Shown piece by piece: positions 31,921-44,935 of a stretch of DNA of 64,000 nucleotides; within the stretch, counting starts at the first letter, position 1, and the number at the start of each line of letters is the position of its first letter. The notes under the pieces were generated by a model. It had not been told where the DNA came from. It was given only the letters and a program-made list of their open reading frames with translations, and did no database searches. A program made the translations under genes and the position numbers. Location of the stretch: NCBI RefSeq assembly GCF_954871325.1, contig NC_088779.1, positions 79,121 to 143,120 on the forward strand, written 5' to 3'. The stretch is from Gordionus sp. m RMFG-2023. Its lineage: Eukaryota > Nematomorpha > Gordioida > Chordodea > Parachordodidae.

Positions 31921-34406
31921 AATTTTTTTCAATTTTGCTTTAGGACAGCTTAATTTTCCATCGAGCGTTTTAAGCATTTTAGCAACACTAAGTTACATCC
32001 TGTTATCCAAATTTTTATCGATATCGACATTGCCAGTTAAATACACTGCTATTAATACACTTAGCAGCTCTTAGATTAAAGGTAGAATGGTCACTTAAAC
32101 ACTCATATTATTTATGAGAATCTGAAGCAATTTGATGGGCATTATTGATTTTTTTCTCTCTAATCGAAGAAAAAATAACTTCGAAGTTTTCATCAATGAT
32201 TTCAGTGTAAATTTAATTTATGGACGCCCAGAAAAATGGTCACCTTTATATAAAATAACAATACTCATGAACTATGTAAAACATAATCCCCATATCACAG
32301 AGCTCTCTGGATCATAGATGAAAGCGAGCCTAAACCTTTATTCACACCACTCATGCTGAAACTTAAAAACTTAGACTGAAAACTTAGTTACTATTTTTAA
32401 ATTAGAAATTAGTTTTTTCACTAAGATCCTCAAAGCATGATTATTTAATATTTTTACACTTTTTTTTTGAATTTATTTTATTTAACTTTTTAAATTTGTA
32501 TATTCATTAAATATTTTTAATTTTTCTTTTTTTTCTTTCTTTTCTTTCTTTCCATAATTCTACATATGAATGATAAAATCGTCTTATACATTTTTGTAGT
32601 AAAATGAAGAATTCACCACTCACACCACGTTTATAAATCAGAATTTTTATTTAAATATTAGTTGCCTTTGTGTTTCCTACCTCTAGTTGGAATTGACAAA
32701 ATTTAACTGCCTTTTTTAAAAAAATAGAAAAATTAGAAAATTAAAATAAAGAAATATGCTTGATCCTCCAAAAAATAAATAATATAATGTTATGAATTTT
32801 GAAAAAATTCTAATAAATTAAAATTTTCTTGAAAGTTCTTTGAATTTTAAAATAGATTTTAGTAAAATAATTAAATTTAATTTAAAATAAAAAATTATGC
32901 CCTAAAAAACCATAAATTTAAATTTTCCTTGTTTCACGCAGAATTTATATTAACGCCCAATCATATCCGTTAAATTTTATAGAAATGTTTGTCACGCCAA
33001 CTCATGGTTCGAAATTTATAATTCATTCACATATACGATGTGACCCATTGGGACACCTCTACACTGGATATTTATAGGTTCGTTTTAAACAACCTTATTA
33101 CATGATTCCTAACATTATCACAATTCAACTCGATACGGGACATCTAAAAGGGGAACGGTATTCCATTGTTCAGGGTACAATTACTTTGGAAGCGCATGCG
33201 CAATGAGAAATAAATAGATACTTTATAAAACGAATATCCCATTTTATGGATTCTGTTTTAACATTTTTTTCCTAGAAATCTATTTTCGTATTACAGAATT
33301 CCACTGCAGTAGTAACTTAAAAGGTTAAAAAATAAAATAGAGAGGCAATTTGATATGGACACAAGCAGCTATTAATAAACTATAAAATATGATAAATCTT
33401 CCCCAAATTTGATGGCATTTTAATGTTGATTGGAAATGTTGGTCGAATAAAAAAAAAGGTTTGGGTGCAAGCCGAATATCGGCCCAAATTCTGATTAACA
33501 ACGATTTAAGGAAGGTCGGTTCATAAGTTATAACAATTAACAATATTTGTTCGGGTTAAACCTTTAAAAACCGGTTAGGTCGTGTCCTGCTTCGACTTAA
33601 TTTTGATATATATTTCTGTTTAGCATAAGTTAAACAGCTTTTGAATTAAGACACCTTATTTTGATTTGTTTTAAAGGTTTGGTCGCTTCTGTTATTTTTC
33701 GTATTTTTATTCTTGTCCTTTTTTCTCTTACTTTTTAGGCTGTTTAGCTTAAGCTAGCCGGTTACTTAGTAATTTTTTACATAGAAACTTTATAGAATTA
33801 TATAAAGAGAAGCTCATATTTTTAAATATAATTTATATTCTTTAAAATTTATACATGTAGCAACTAACGCTTATTATAATATTAACGCACAAATATAATT
33901 GACACCGTTACAATTAAAAGAAGATTGTTTTTCCATCAAATTATACCTATCTATAAAGAATGATGATTCTTTTTTTGCTTGAGAACACTTGAAATTAGCT
34001 AAATTGTGGTGGTTGGTTACCAGCAAATTATCCAAAATTTCTGATACTGGCCAATCATAATTAACCGATAATATTTAAAACAATTCAAATATCAAAAGGT
34101 TCCAGGTTCACAACCTTTTTTAAAGGTCAAAATTCGGTTGACAAATATGACAGCACTAATTTTAAGTTCCATAAATAATAACGCTTAATACTGGTTTAAC
34201 GATTCAGGTTCGATTTGGATCCCTAAGCGGGGTTAATAATTTCTTATGAAAGATCCAAGTAATTTTTTATTTTTTGATATAAATAAATAAATTTTGAAGT
34301 GGGAAGTGAGAGATCTAGGGGCCTCTTATTTAGAAGATACCCTTTGGATCCCCTTATATAGGAATTGGGTGGAGGTGTCCGTTCGTAATTCACGTTATTT
34401 CTTTTA
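31921..34406. other. Spacer without a recognised gene
   Basis: Two open frames stand out but match nothing I know: 32132-32317 (+), reading VFINDFSVNLIYGRPEKWSP, and 33325-33543 (-), reading IRIWADIRLAPKPFFLFDQ. GAAGCGCATGCGCAATG at 33191 resembles an NRF-1 (YGCGCAYGCGCR) site and could mark a promoter, but no gene start is visible beside it. Confidence 0.35.
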
Positions 34407-34565
34407 GGTCATTTATAGTTAGTGGGGAAAATACCGCGATGTAGTTTAGGCAATGTGTAATGCACAAAATAATGATGTTAATTTAGAGAGCTATGCTATT
34501 GTTTTGCAATGAATTACGCATCAGTTGAACGACATCGCGGTATTTCGCGATTACTATAACCGAGG
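34407..34565. mobile_element. Palindromic MITE
   Basis: The left arm GGTCATTTATAGTTAGTGGG, then AAAATACCGCGATGT, is mirrored by ACATCGCGGTATTTCGCG and ATTACTATAACCGAGG. The CCGCGATGT/ACATCGCGG core is exact. The target duplication was not resolved. A GCGTAACGCTGCATTTATAG flank recalls the MITE-like sequence at 24150-24205. Confidence 0.55.
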
Positions 34566-35309
34566 CGTAACGCTGCATTTATAGTAAAGATCACATATAT
34601 AAAGTCGGTACCACTTAAAATTTTATTGCAATCCCCGTGTTTTAAAGATTAATTATAAAATTCATTATTTTTTAATGATTTAAATGTATCCCTCTTTAAA
34701 TTAAATAGTTTTAAAAAAGATAATAATTTTATAATATATAAAGTTAATCTATATTTAATTAATTAAAGGTCAAACATTCATTTTAAAAAATAGCTACCTT
34801 CACGTCATGGGAATTTTTTTTTTTTAAACTAAGTATAAAAGAAATTCTCGATTTCCGTTTATATTTTAACCTTTATAGCGCGACCTAATTGAGCGTTTTC
34901 GAAAAAAAAGGATTTAAAAAAAAAATTTGGGAATCGTATTATTATACATCAATCAAATTAAATCGGACATTTCCGAGGATGATAAAAAAAAAATTTATAT
35001 AACTTTATAATCTAATCTTACTATTTATATCAAAAATATTCTTCCTTATTTTTAAAAGAAAAAAAAAATCTTATCATCTAGAAAAATTAAATTAACCGAC
35101 AACTAAACTTATGCCAGACATTTCCGACCATTATAAATTATTTTTGAGTAATTCTAATTAAAAAATTTTTTAATGGTTATGGCCTTACGCTAAGTGAAAT
35201 TACATGATTTTTTCCTATATGAACTGACGATCCATTTATTAAAAGTGTACGTATATTGAAGTCAACTGTAGTAAATATTATACCCTGCGGCAGAATGCCA
35301 TTGAAATGT

Positions 35310-35368
35310 AATTTCTCGACTTTTTCCAAAATAAAATAGGTAACTATTTTCCAAAATAAAATAGGCAT
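35310..35368. repeat. Minisatellite, reverse copy of 868-985
   Basis: Two to three units of TTTCCAAAATAAAATAGG, the reverse complement of the unit at 868-985. It ends a few bases before the acceptor of the next exon. Confidence 0.6.
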
Positions 35369-35379
35369 TTATTTTATAG

Positions 35380-35655
35380 CGGCCTCATTTTTATGGGGGC
35401 TTCTTTCAAAAATACCCGATATTATTCCTGCAATATTTAATTAGGTAAGGAATATAATTAATTTTTATACAATATGTTAAGGGAGAAGTCATCTCCTGAG
35501 ATGGTTATTGAAATTCTTAATGACATAAAAAGAGAAGATTTTGTGCCTATGATGTATCCTTCCTCAAATGAGGGCACGTTGATGATTATGTATTTATTAG
35601 AGAGAGCAACCAACTTACTAACAAAATTGGACAATGAACTCAGTAATCGGTCAAA
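35380..35655 (+). CDS. Unrecognised host gene, two internal exons
   Basis: Exon 1 (35380-35444) follows TTATTTTATAG and reads RPHFYGGFFQKYPILFLQYL, then I, ending ATTAG|GTAAGG. A 37-nt intron (35445-35481) ends GTTAAG. Exon 2 continues in phase: REKSSPEMVIEILNDIKRED, FVPMMYPSSNEGTLMIMYLL, ERATNLLTKLDNEL. It probably ends at a CTCA|GTAATCGG donor near 35642, where repeat R starts; beyond that the open frame (to 35686) is repeat sequence. Balanced, helical composition, a consensus donor and phase agreement make this the best unrecognised host coding sequence. No neighbouring exons were found: repeat R and a LINE copy follow. Confidence 0.55.
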
Positions 35656-36160
35656 TCAAAACTTCGAAAAAAACAAAAATGATTAGTTTTCCATGAAAAT
35701 CGGTCTGTTATTGGTCAAAATATTTTTGATATATTTTCTGGGATAATGTTGTCACATATTTTATAGATAAATATAAAACAAAAATGAACATTTTACAATT
35801 TATTTTACGAGCAAATTTGGTCAATCGAATATTTAGTAAGTGGTTTGCTTTTGAGCTCTGCAATCGGTCAAATCAAAATATTTTTAGGATAACCCCACAA
35901 CACTTAAATATGCGCATATACAACAAAAGATGAGATTTTGATATAACGCGAACAATTTTAAATTTTCTATTATTTTAAAATTCGAAACCTCTCAAAAATT
36001 TCATGTCAAAGAAACCTATCATTTTATTTTAAAATATTGAGTTCCTCAGTGTATAAAAAAAACGCTAACTATTAATCATTTTGATTTCCTAAAATGATAT
36101 CATATTTAGGCATATGACGCCCTCTTATGGATATATAATGTGTTAAATTTTAAAATCAGA
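35643..36160 (-). repeat. Dispersed repeat R, 3' part (reverse)
   Basis: Read on the minus strand it contains TATCCATAAGAGGGCGTCAT, AATGATAGGTTTCTTTGACA and GATTTGACCGATTGC, collinear with 53860-54190, 56285-56620 and 63480-63790. It starts at the inferred donor of the exon at 35482-35642. Confidence 0.7.
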
Positions 36161-36679
36161 AAATAAAATTTGATTTTAAAAAGCTAGTTAATATGGTTTT
36201 TTAATCTCAATTTTCTATTTAATAAATAAAATTGATTTAAATATATTTAAAATAGTTTAAGACAATTATTCATAAAAAGGTTTATATAGTAGTAATATGA
36301 TTGATTATGATTAATTTGCTTTTTAACAATGCATTTATAATTTTACTACCCTCCTTATTTTTACCTTCTTCCTAATTATTATAAAATGTTACTATATTCT
36401 TACTTAAATTTTTCAATTACGAATTATAATTAAAAATATATATATAAAAAAAGCTAATACTGTATTTTTAAAAAAAATTTGTATTGTTTATAAACACTAA
36501 AATTAAAAAAAATAAATGTATTTAAAATAACATGTAAACTATTTATAAAATAGAATTTATATAAAAACTATATTAAATAAAATAATAATTTAAAAAATTT
36601 AATTAGGTATGTCGACGGGGCTTAATGACCCATGTAAGGATATGCAGTTATGATTTCAGTTGATATTTTCTGTCGAAGG
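36161..36679. other. A/T-rich spacer
   Basis: No gene or repeat recognised between repeat R and the LINE end. Confidence 0.4.
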
Positions 36680-39310
36680 TATAATTATCGGGCTTGAACA
36701 AACAAAACATTATTAAGGTTGCCATATTTGTTTGTTTTTGTGTTTTCGGCTTTCGTGATAGAGTTGGAATAAAAAGATCTGGCAAAACGATCCACGCAAG
36801 TATAATTCCAGGCGAGAGGTAGATCTTGGTTCTAAGGGACTAGCAACATACCGTTTGGTCTGTTTGAGTCGGGGCTGAGGCCGAATGGTTTTAGAGTAGA
36901 GGGAATATTTGAGGATTTCAAGGTTCTGTTGATGAATGAATTGATAGCATGGTTTCCGGGTAATCTGCCTTTTGGGAAACGACAGTGAAGGGGGTGGTGT
37001 CCTAGACTATCGATGTGGGTTTCACATAGGAAGCATGATGTAGGTGATACGATTTCACATCCTTAGCGAAGGCCTATGGCTATTCTGAGTTCTTCGTTGG
37101 TTAATAACAAGCCTAGATTAGAACTAGGTACAGTTTCTAACCATTCATAACTAGATGGCATATGGGTGAAGTTGGAATTATTTGGATCTGGCAGAGGGGT
37201 CATATTATTGTCATTATGTATAATTGGGTTAGAGTTTAGGTGGAGAAAGAGAGATGGAGATTTTTTTTGAACAGCTTTGAAGTGTAAGTAATCAACGCAA
37301 TGCTGTATCAATGGAAAGTTCCAGTCTCTTTGTTTTAGTGAACCTGGATATGAGCGATTTGGGGTATTTTATCTCCAGAAGTCTAGAGCTGCCGTACGAT
37401 GTGGGTCGATATACAAGTCTCCCAGTGTGTGTCGAAATTTAGCCACTGAGGATAAAAAAGATGAAATACTTAGGGATATGGGGGATTATGGATTCGAGAG
37501 TATTTTAAGTGGACTTCGAGGTCCAATAATACCTAAGAGGATGTGGAAATTGTAGATGAACGAAAGGCATGTAAAATTTTTGAAATGAATAGAAAATTTT
37601 TCAGTAAATAGAAAGCCTGATGAGCAGGTAAATATTTTGAAATATTTTACATTCTATTAAATTTAGCAAGGAATTTATATCTAAAATGAAATATAGCTTT
37701 ATCATCTCCAATGGGTGAACCTAAATGGGTAATATTGGCTTTGTCCACTAGAATAAAATTTTCGGGTGGGCATTCCATTTAATGGGGGAATATATTACAC
37801 TTATGAGGGTTTAGTGATAGTCCTGTAATAGAGGCTAAGTGATTTATGATTGTTGGAATTTATATGATTTTTATATAAGAGCCAGCTAGTGTGCCATCTT
37901 TCAGGTACCAAACATTTAATTTAAGATCACAATTGGAAGAGATCTCTTTTATAATTAATTGAATGCCTGACAGAATAATGCTGGACCCAAAAGATCTTCT
38001 TGTTGGATGCCCTGTTTAGAGAAAATAATAGAATCATTAAATATTAAAAAGGTGGGTTGGTTGTAAAATGCAGCGATGTATGTTGTATAATGTGGGAAAG
38101 TTTCACAAAAAGAGGGTATAAAATGTTCTCTCCTAAGTGAATTGAAGGCATTATGTAGGTCGATTTTGAGAATGCATTGATCATGTGTATTATGGAGGAT
38201 GACACGTGTCGAGTGGGATGCAGCCTCACATCCTCCAGGAATATTAAAACCAAGCTGGTTTGGTTGTAGTAGATTGGATAGGTTAGATTTTATACGAATT
38301 ATTTTGGAAATGATTCGCATGAAGAGTGACCCTATTGCAATAGGCCAGATGTCTCACATTGGTTTTATTTAAGGATATTAAGCGGGCTTCAAAAATTATG
38401 GGCTGAATGGGATTAGGTATATTATTATGAAAGATATGATTGAGCAATATGGTGAATTGTATAAGTATATTTTGATATAGGGGTATGGTTTGTTTAATTA
38501 TATCTTGGAGATAAATGGCTCGAAACCATCGATGCCTCCTGAAGAATCTTTTTTGAATGACTTTATTGCTTCCAATATTTCTATCTCGGTTAGTGGAATG
38601 CGATTATTAGATGGTGGAAGGATGATTTGTGAAAAATCTTGAGGATGTTTAGATTGCATGGCCGTGAGAGTTATATCATTATTGGGGGCCATAGTATCAC
38701 TTGAACAGGCTATGTTGATAACTGAATTTACATTGCATAGATTTATTTTATTTTCAATAAACTTAGCCTTTTTTTTATTTGTCAAATGCTTATTGGAAGA
38801 ATGTGGAGGTTGTTTGGGAATATCAAAATAACTATTATCATTTGATTTTAATGTTTTTTTGATGTTATGTGTTAAGTTTAATTTTGATGATGTGAGATGT
38901 AGATTTAAATATACAAATGATAATAATTTAATCCAATTATCTAAGCTTTTAATATTTTTATTTAGGGAGGTTAAAATAGTTAAAAAAAATTGTGAAAAAT
39001 AGCACCTTTCGGAATACGAGCTATTATGGGGGGTGAGGGACTTCCTTTCATAAATTTTTCTAGCCATTCTTGTGCCTCAGCAATAAAAGTTGAATTAATA
39101 TTATTATCTGGGCATGAAGATGATTGTTTCTGTGTTGAAGGTATTGTTGGAGCTTGAAGTTGTAGGTATTGGTTCCAAATTAATACTATTAATAAGAGCA
39201 GGATAAGAAGAAGGAGGCATAACAGGTTCATTGTTGTTAAAGAAAGTACCTGATGAAGGGCATCTGTTCCTTTTATTAGGGAAACATTGTTATTACACGT
39301 GGGACATATT
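36680..39310 (-). pseudogene. RLE-LINE copy 3 (longest N-terminal part)
   Basis: The only copy here showing the N-terminal region: a CPTCNNN finger half near 39300, then a Ser/Pro/Asn-rich stretch, then the RT fingers (LTEIEILEAIKSFKKDSSGG, then IDGF). The palm near 38300-38000 reads NQLGFNIPGGCEAASHSTR, CILKIDLHNAFNSLRREH and QGIQQEDLLGPALFCQ (GD changed to ED). The C-terminal block has a knuckle CFLCETHIDSLGHH, FGLSPDSNRPNG (RPNG for RPDG) and LAWNYTCVD. The changed RPD aspartate and many stops and frame changes show it is dead. The YxDD segment falls in an unreadable part. Confidence 0.85.
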
Positions 39311-40161
39311 GTTATGTATGATTATTATGTTTAAAGATTAATATTGAAAGATTCTTGATATACAAAACAAAACTTATCTCAGATTCAATCAGGGAGGTAA
39401 AAATGCTTATCACGCTTAAATGTAATAAACACTTTCGTAGGCTATTTAGGGTTTTTAATTCATTATAACCCAATACCTTCTAGTAATGTTAAATAAAAGA
39501 ATTTATTTTTTCCAAATCTTAAAGTATCTAGTTCTAAAGAAGTTCTTTATAGGAATTAATATCCTTTACGACAAAATAACTAATATATTATTTTTTAATA
39601 GCGTCTCTTATCCCTAATACTATATTTTCCTCCATTTTCTTACTGCTTCCTATCCTCCATTTTTATTTTCATTTTTTTTTACTTTACCAAAAATTTTGTT
39701 TATTTTTTAAATTTAAATTTTTTAAAAAAAAAATAAACAATAAAAATAAAAATAAATAATTAAAAAAATTATTATTTATTTATTTTTTACATAAAAAACC
39801 TACTTTTTCCAAAACACGTTTTTTCATTACTATAAATATACTATTATGTTTTATTACTAATTTTTACTAAAACTAATTATCTTCTCTTGTCTACCGGTTT
39901 AATTCTCTCTTTATTTATCTACTTATTTACACCTCAAGATTACAATACCTAATTTAATTTTTAACAAATAAAATTTAGAATATAAAAAATAATTTTTTGG
40001 AAGAAGGATCTTTTTTATTCTTATATTTTTTCTTCCACTAACATATTCAAATAGCTCGGGTGTAGTACCACCCTTTTTTTGTTTCATATCTGGGTTACAA
40101 GGTTTGTTGATATCCTTGAGTAAAAAAATCGGCATAATTATATGAAGGATGGGCCTTAATA
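39311..40161. other. Spacer; one unassigned open frame
   Basis: Mostly A/T-rich. At 39923-40135 (-) an open frame reads MPIFLLKDINKPCNPDMKQK, then TTPELFEYVSGRKNIRIKK. I do not recognise it and see no clear splice sites. Confidence 0.3.
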
Positions 40162-40208
40162 TAATTCACGTACGCTCACATTTGGGCAGGTCTATGACCA
40201 ACGTGCTA
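40162..40208 (-). repeat. 45-bp block shared with the foldback ORF
   Basis: Near-identical to 8223-8267. Both read, on the minus strand, STLVIDLPK immediately after a pyrimidine-rich AG, then diverge. Here the frame soon stops. Confidence 0.6.
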
Positions 40209-40789
40209 TTAAAGATTAAAGATTAAATGCACTATTAAGTCATTACATAACGATATTTACGTTTTTATGAATTTTTCTCCTTACACTGTAATTTTTTGCA
40301 TACATTTTTGACCTTTTCAATCTCATTAAATTATTTTTAATCTTCATTTTTCTGATCTTTTCTCAATCTTTTTTTCTTATCAATTTTGATAATTCTTTTT
40401 TGTATTTAATTTTAATTTTCACTTTAATTTTACTCAATGGCACACAATTTTTATTAGAAAATTTTGCATATCAATTTAACAAATACTGAAATAAATAATA
40501 CATTTAGTTATAATAATGTACCTTTTTATAATAAAATTAGTTTGAACTGTAATGATATGTAAATTAATAAAAAAAATTTTAATTTTAATATTTATGCATA
40601 TTGTTTAAAAAAGCTTTGTGAAAATTAATGTAAAATAATATAGCAATTGATATTATGGCATTTAATCTAATTTAAAACATATAAAAAACGATTAACAACA
40701 AAAATAAAATAACATATGGGAAACCGGGGTTATACGGGGCAAGTCAGAATATTTCTTAAATATATTAAATTTTAGAAAAGAAAATTGAG

Positions 40790-41043
40790 TTGTAATATAA
40801 ATAAATTTTGTATTAAAAAAAATTATTTTTAAAAATGTCTTGTATTGGTTTGCCAGTTTATTTTGTATGCATAATATAATAAATGAGAAAATTAAAATTG
40901 AGAATAATTGGAACTAACAAATTTAAAAAAAGTATAATATATTAATATAAAAGCAAATTGGTGAGCATGGGGGGGGGGGCAAAGCCCCCCATAAAAATCT
41001 TTACAGTGAGCCCCCTGAGATTGTAAAGGCTAGCCACGCTCCT
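40790..41043. repeat. Right end of a hAT related to 57797-59780
   Basis: The block CCAGTTTATTTTGTATGCAT through TAATATATTAATATAAAAGC, then a G run and GAGCCCCCTGAGATTGTAAA to GCCACGCTCCTG, is collinear with 59600-59780. The matching left end was not found, so the copy is truncated. Confidence 0.7.
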
Positions 41044-42460
41044 GTCCACTATTCAACTGTTCCACAAAAAAGGCTAAAAAAGTCTCCCAATGTATGTTTT
41101 TCATAATTTAGAAATTTATGATTATTAAAAAAATCAAATATTTCACCTTAATTATTAATTTTTACCGTAGATTAACATACAAACAATGTTTAAATTTATT
41201 TTGGTAAGGTTACCTCTTCACTTTTTATAGCCCCTTCTTTCACAGACTCAACCCCCATATTTATTTTTTATTCGATTTTCTTTCATTTTTAATAATATTA
41301 TTTACTATCAAATGTTTAAAGTATCCATCCTTTTTTTCCATCTAATTTCTTGTTATGTCTTCTAATTTTTCCTGAAATTTCCTGTTATATATCCACTTAT
41401 TTTCCCAAAATTTTTCCTAAGATCCATTTAAAGAATTTACCAACTCTAAAACTAAACTATAAAGTTACACGAAAAAAAGATTGAAATGTTTACACAAAAT
41501 TGACCTTGACCATTACCTTCCTTATAACACTTTATGAAATATGAATTTTTATAAATTAATTTTTCTCGGACATTGCTAATTTATGCTTTTCGTTTTTTTC
41601 GTAATAAATTACAATAAAATATAAATCTGGTTAAAAGGTCGTTTTGTTTGTTTCATAAGTATATGAGAATTTAATTAAGAAATTCTATGCCAACCATCAT
41701 TGCCATATAATCTTAACTTAATATATAATGCATTGTTAATTTGACTATGAAAAAAAAGGCAAGTAATAAATATCTTTATTATAAACATTATTCATTTTTT
41801 TCACATATTACTTTTTTTAATCTAGTATGAAATTTCTATCATATATTATTGCTTGTCTAGTTATTCTAAGTGAGTCTTTTATAAACAATTGGTAAAAGAA
41901 TTTAATTATCAAAATTTTTAGGCTTAGTTGATTATTTCTCAGGAACCCCTATAGAATCCAAGTGGAATAGAGGTAAAATTATAATTTTAGTTTTTCTAGA
42001 TAATTCTGTTACTCATTTTTGTTAATTTGACAAACTTTATTTTAATTCCAAAAATACAATAATATGAAAAAAAATTTCTTATTTTTATTTTTATTTTAAC
42101 AAAATATAAAAATAAAATTTGGTAATTTTAATCTAAGATATCAACAATAACTCTTCTATTTAAATTTGTCCTTGACTTAATTTGGTTTGGCATGTAGGGA
42201 TTGATTCATATACTTGATCACATGACACTTTTGATATATAATGTACCATCAATATTTGTTAAAATTATGCATAATGGTGCTTTAATAATGTCGCTATTCT
42301 AATTTGTTTATTTAAAAGCACAATAATTTCTAAAACATGTAATTTGGATTTTTAATTTCACAAGAAAGTGTACTAAAACACGTGATCATTTTATTTCTTA
42401 ATAATTTTTTAAAACAATCTTAAAAATTATTATACAGTTCATTTCTGTGAATCAAAATGA
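41044..42460. other. Spacer without a recognised gene
   Basis: A/T-rich; no exon, terminal repeat or array recognised. Confidence 0.4.
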
Positions 42461-44927
42461 CAGTGACCCCTACACTTTTTGAGGAATAGAAGCAGAATAC
42501 CCCCCTAAAGTACCCCCCCTCCTCCTCCATTGTAAATTATTTTTTGACACCAATAAATTTCAAAAATAATTTTCAATATTTATTATAATATAAATATAAT
42601 GTAAAAAATATATGCTTTAAAAATATTATTTTTAAATTAATAATTTAGATAAATTAGGGGAAAAGAAAGCAAAAGAATTTATAATTTCATCAATATTTAA
42701 TTGTTTAAATAAATTATTTTCCATTGATAAAATGGTTAAATTATTAAGAAATGGATCTTTCATGACACTACGAAGTCTTGTTTTAATTAGTTTAATTTTA
42801 CTCCTGACCCTTTCGGCATTACATGATGTAGTAGGAATAGTTAATAAATATTTATATAAAATTGTTAAAATTTATAAGCAGACGATAAGGTAAAATAAAT
42901 GAATAGTTTCTCCAGTCTGAATCATTCATCTCAGAATTATTATCATCATCAGAAGAAGCTAAATAATGTATTAGTAAAAATATTTAAATTAAATAAATTT
43001 ACAATTCTCAGAATCTGACAAATCTTCTTTAACCTCTAGGTCACGAATAATAATTACGTCCCCCGTTTTAGCCATTTTATAAATATTTCTAAACATCAAC
43101 ATTTCCTCAAAAACTTGACTTGTATTTAATTGATAAAATTTACAGATATCCTTGATATCATCTTTAACAATTGCCTTTGCCGCCATTCCCTTTGGGGTAA
43201 AAAATGATGTTTGACTCAAAAATTTTATCGATTCATCGTTAAATCTTTCACTAAACTGCATAATAATTAAATCAAGTGCAGCATAAAACACACTGATTTT
43301 AAAGCTAAAATAAAATATTATATTTAATGATGAAAGTATATATATACCTCTCCTTTTTGGATTGTAATGTTTGAAGTCTTGAACTTTCAAAATCAAAAGG
43401 TAAATTTCTCTTCTTCATAAAATCTTGGGCCTTTGAAAAGACATCCAAAAATTCAGTGTTATTATCTATTTTAGGATTATAAAATAATAAAAGATAATAA
43501 TTTAAATTATACTTCTCATATTAATCAGGCAATCTTTTGCCAATTGAATTTGATTTATTGCAAACCCTATATCCTTCGAAATGGTTTGCAATTTTGTACA
43601 AGCCAAGCTTGTTATCAACAATATTTTATCCAAAACACATAGTGATAAAATAAAATAAAATTTTTCTATTCTATAGACTATAGCACTAGCCATAGTGGAA
43701 GTGGCAGGATCTTCAGAATCCTTTAAATTTGCCAAAGCTGCCCTCAAAGCATCATAAAGTAGGAAAAAATTTACAATCGCCTTATATGATGTTAGCCAGC
43801 TTCTATAAATATATAATAAACATTATATATCGAAACAATTAAGATAATATTACCGAGTGGTATTCTTGATGGGTAAAAATCTATGTGATTTTGTCAGTAA
43901 ATCACTCTGACATGTTTTGAGCACTTCATATCTTTTAACACCATTAAAATATACGTAAATTTCGTCTAATATTCCTAAGACATTTCGCAGCTCTTTTACT
44001 GATTGGCATAATTGAACAACTATTAAATTTAATCGATGACAATAGCACCAAATAAAAGCTGCCTTTGGCGCCTCCGCTCTAATCAAAGCCTGCACTCCAT
44101 TAATTCTTCCACTCATGTTTGAGGCGCCATCATAGCTTTGCCCTACTAGGAATTCGAGGGGTAGATTCATAGAGCCAAGCTTGGATATTATATTCTTTTT
44201 AATATCGAGGCCCGTTGTATTTCCCGTACAATAAATGTCTATCAGCCTTTCAACGGGCTTAGGTGTCTCGCTATTTTCAACATATCTCACTATCAAAGCT
44301 ATTGCTTCTGATCTCGATACATCATATGTGCCATCAACTATAATTGAATGGGCACCTGTTGAATACAATCTCCTTTTGAATTTTTTTTATAACCATATTT
44401 TTCATGGTTTCAATAAGAATATTTATGTTATTATATGATAACAGATTTGAATATAATTTAGATTTTAATCCCTTAATTTTTTTCTCACTTCTTCTTTCTT
44501 CATTATCTTGTATATACATTTTAAGAACAGGCTCAGAATCTGCAATAAGTTTAATAAGGCTCATCATATTGCCATCTTGTTGCCTGTTCCCCCAGAAGGC
44601 TTGATTGCGAGATAAGCATTTATATTTTTTTTGGTTAATATTTTTGGGCATATTTTGATAATGATCTAAAAATTATAAATGATTATATATAAGATTTAAT
44701 ATTTAAATTTTTACTATTCACTTTGATAAAATTTTAATTTTGCGTCAAATCTTGAAAGTGGAAAAATAATTTTATGATAAGAAATATCGGATAACAAACT
44801 AATTTGCTAAACATCGACCATAAAAAATTTTTTTAAAAAATTTTAAAATAAAAAATTTAAAAAAAAAAGTACCCCCATAGTATAGAAGCAGTTGCTTCGG
44901 ACCCCCCTTCCGTTGTAGGGGTCACTG
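42461..44927 (-). mobile_element. hAT transposon, copy 2 (2467 bp)
   Basis: Same family as 5498-8070, inverted: CAGTGACCCCTACACTTTTT at the left and GTTGTAGGGGTCACTG at the right. Flanking 8-mers are CAAAATGA (42453-42460) and CAAAGTGA (44928-44935), a 7/8 target duplication. The sequence is very similar to copy 1 along its length, including intron positions, but the subterminal G run is broken up by T. Confidence 0.95.
42632..44651 (-). pseudogene. hAT transposase, copy 2
   Basis: Starts MPKNINQKKYKCLSRNQAFW: the second half of the zinc finger seen in copy 1 is replaced by another segment (QDGNMMSLIKLIADSEPVLK). The catalytic core is intact: IIVDGTYDVSRSEAIAL, FLVGQSYDGASNMSG, AFIWCYCHRLNLIVV. 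Later exons match copy 1 (RIEKFYFILSLCVLDKILLI; FKISVFYAALDLIIMQ). Here the TAA of copy 1 near 7585 is a serine codon (MNDSDWRNYSF), but a 17-nt deletion just before the dimerisation domain (near 42871) shifts the frame. Copy 1 and copy 2 therefore have different lesions. Confidence 0.85.
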
Positions 44928-44935
44928 CAAAGTGA

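Noticed and set aside
33191-33207. NRF-1-like GCGCATGCGC promoter site
   Set aside because: One mismatch to the consensus and no gene start next to it; noted in the spacer entry only.
33325-33543. 72-codon minus-strand frame
   Set aside because: No motif, no splice support; length within chance range for this composition.
35177-35330. Minus-strand frame LHFNGILPQGIIFTTVDFNI continuing to HVISLSVRP
   Set aside because: Protein-like composition but no recognised family and no convincing acceptor; left uncalled.
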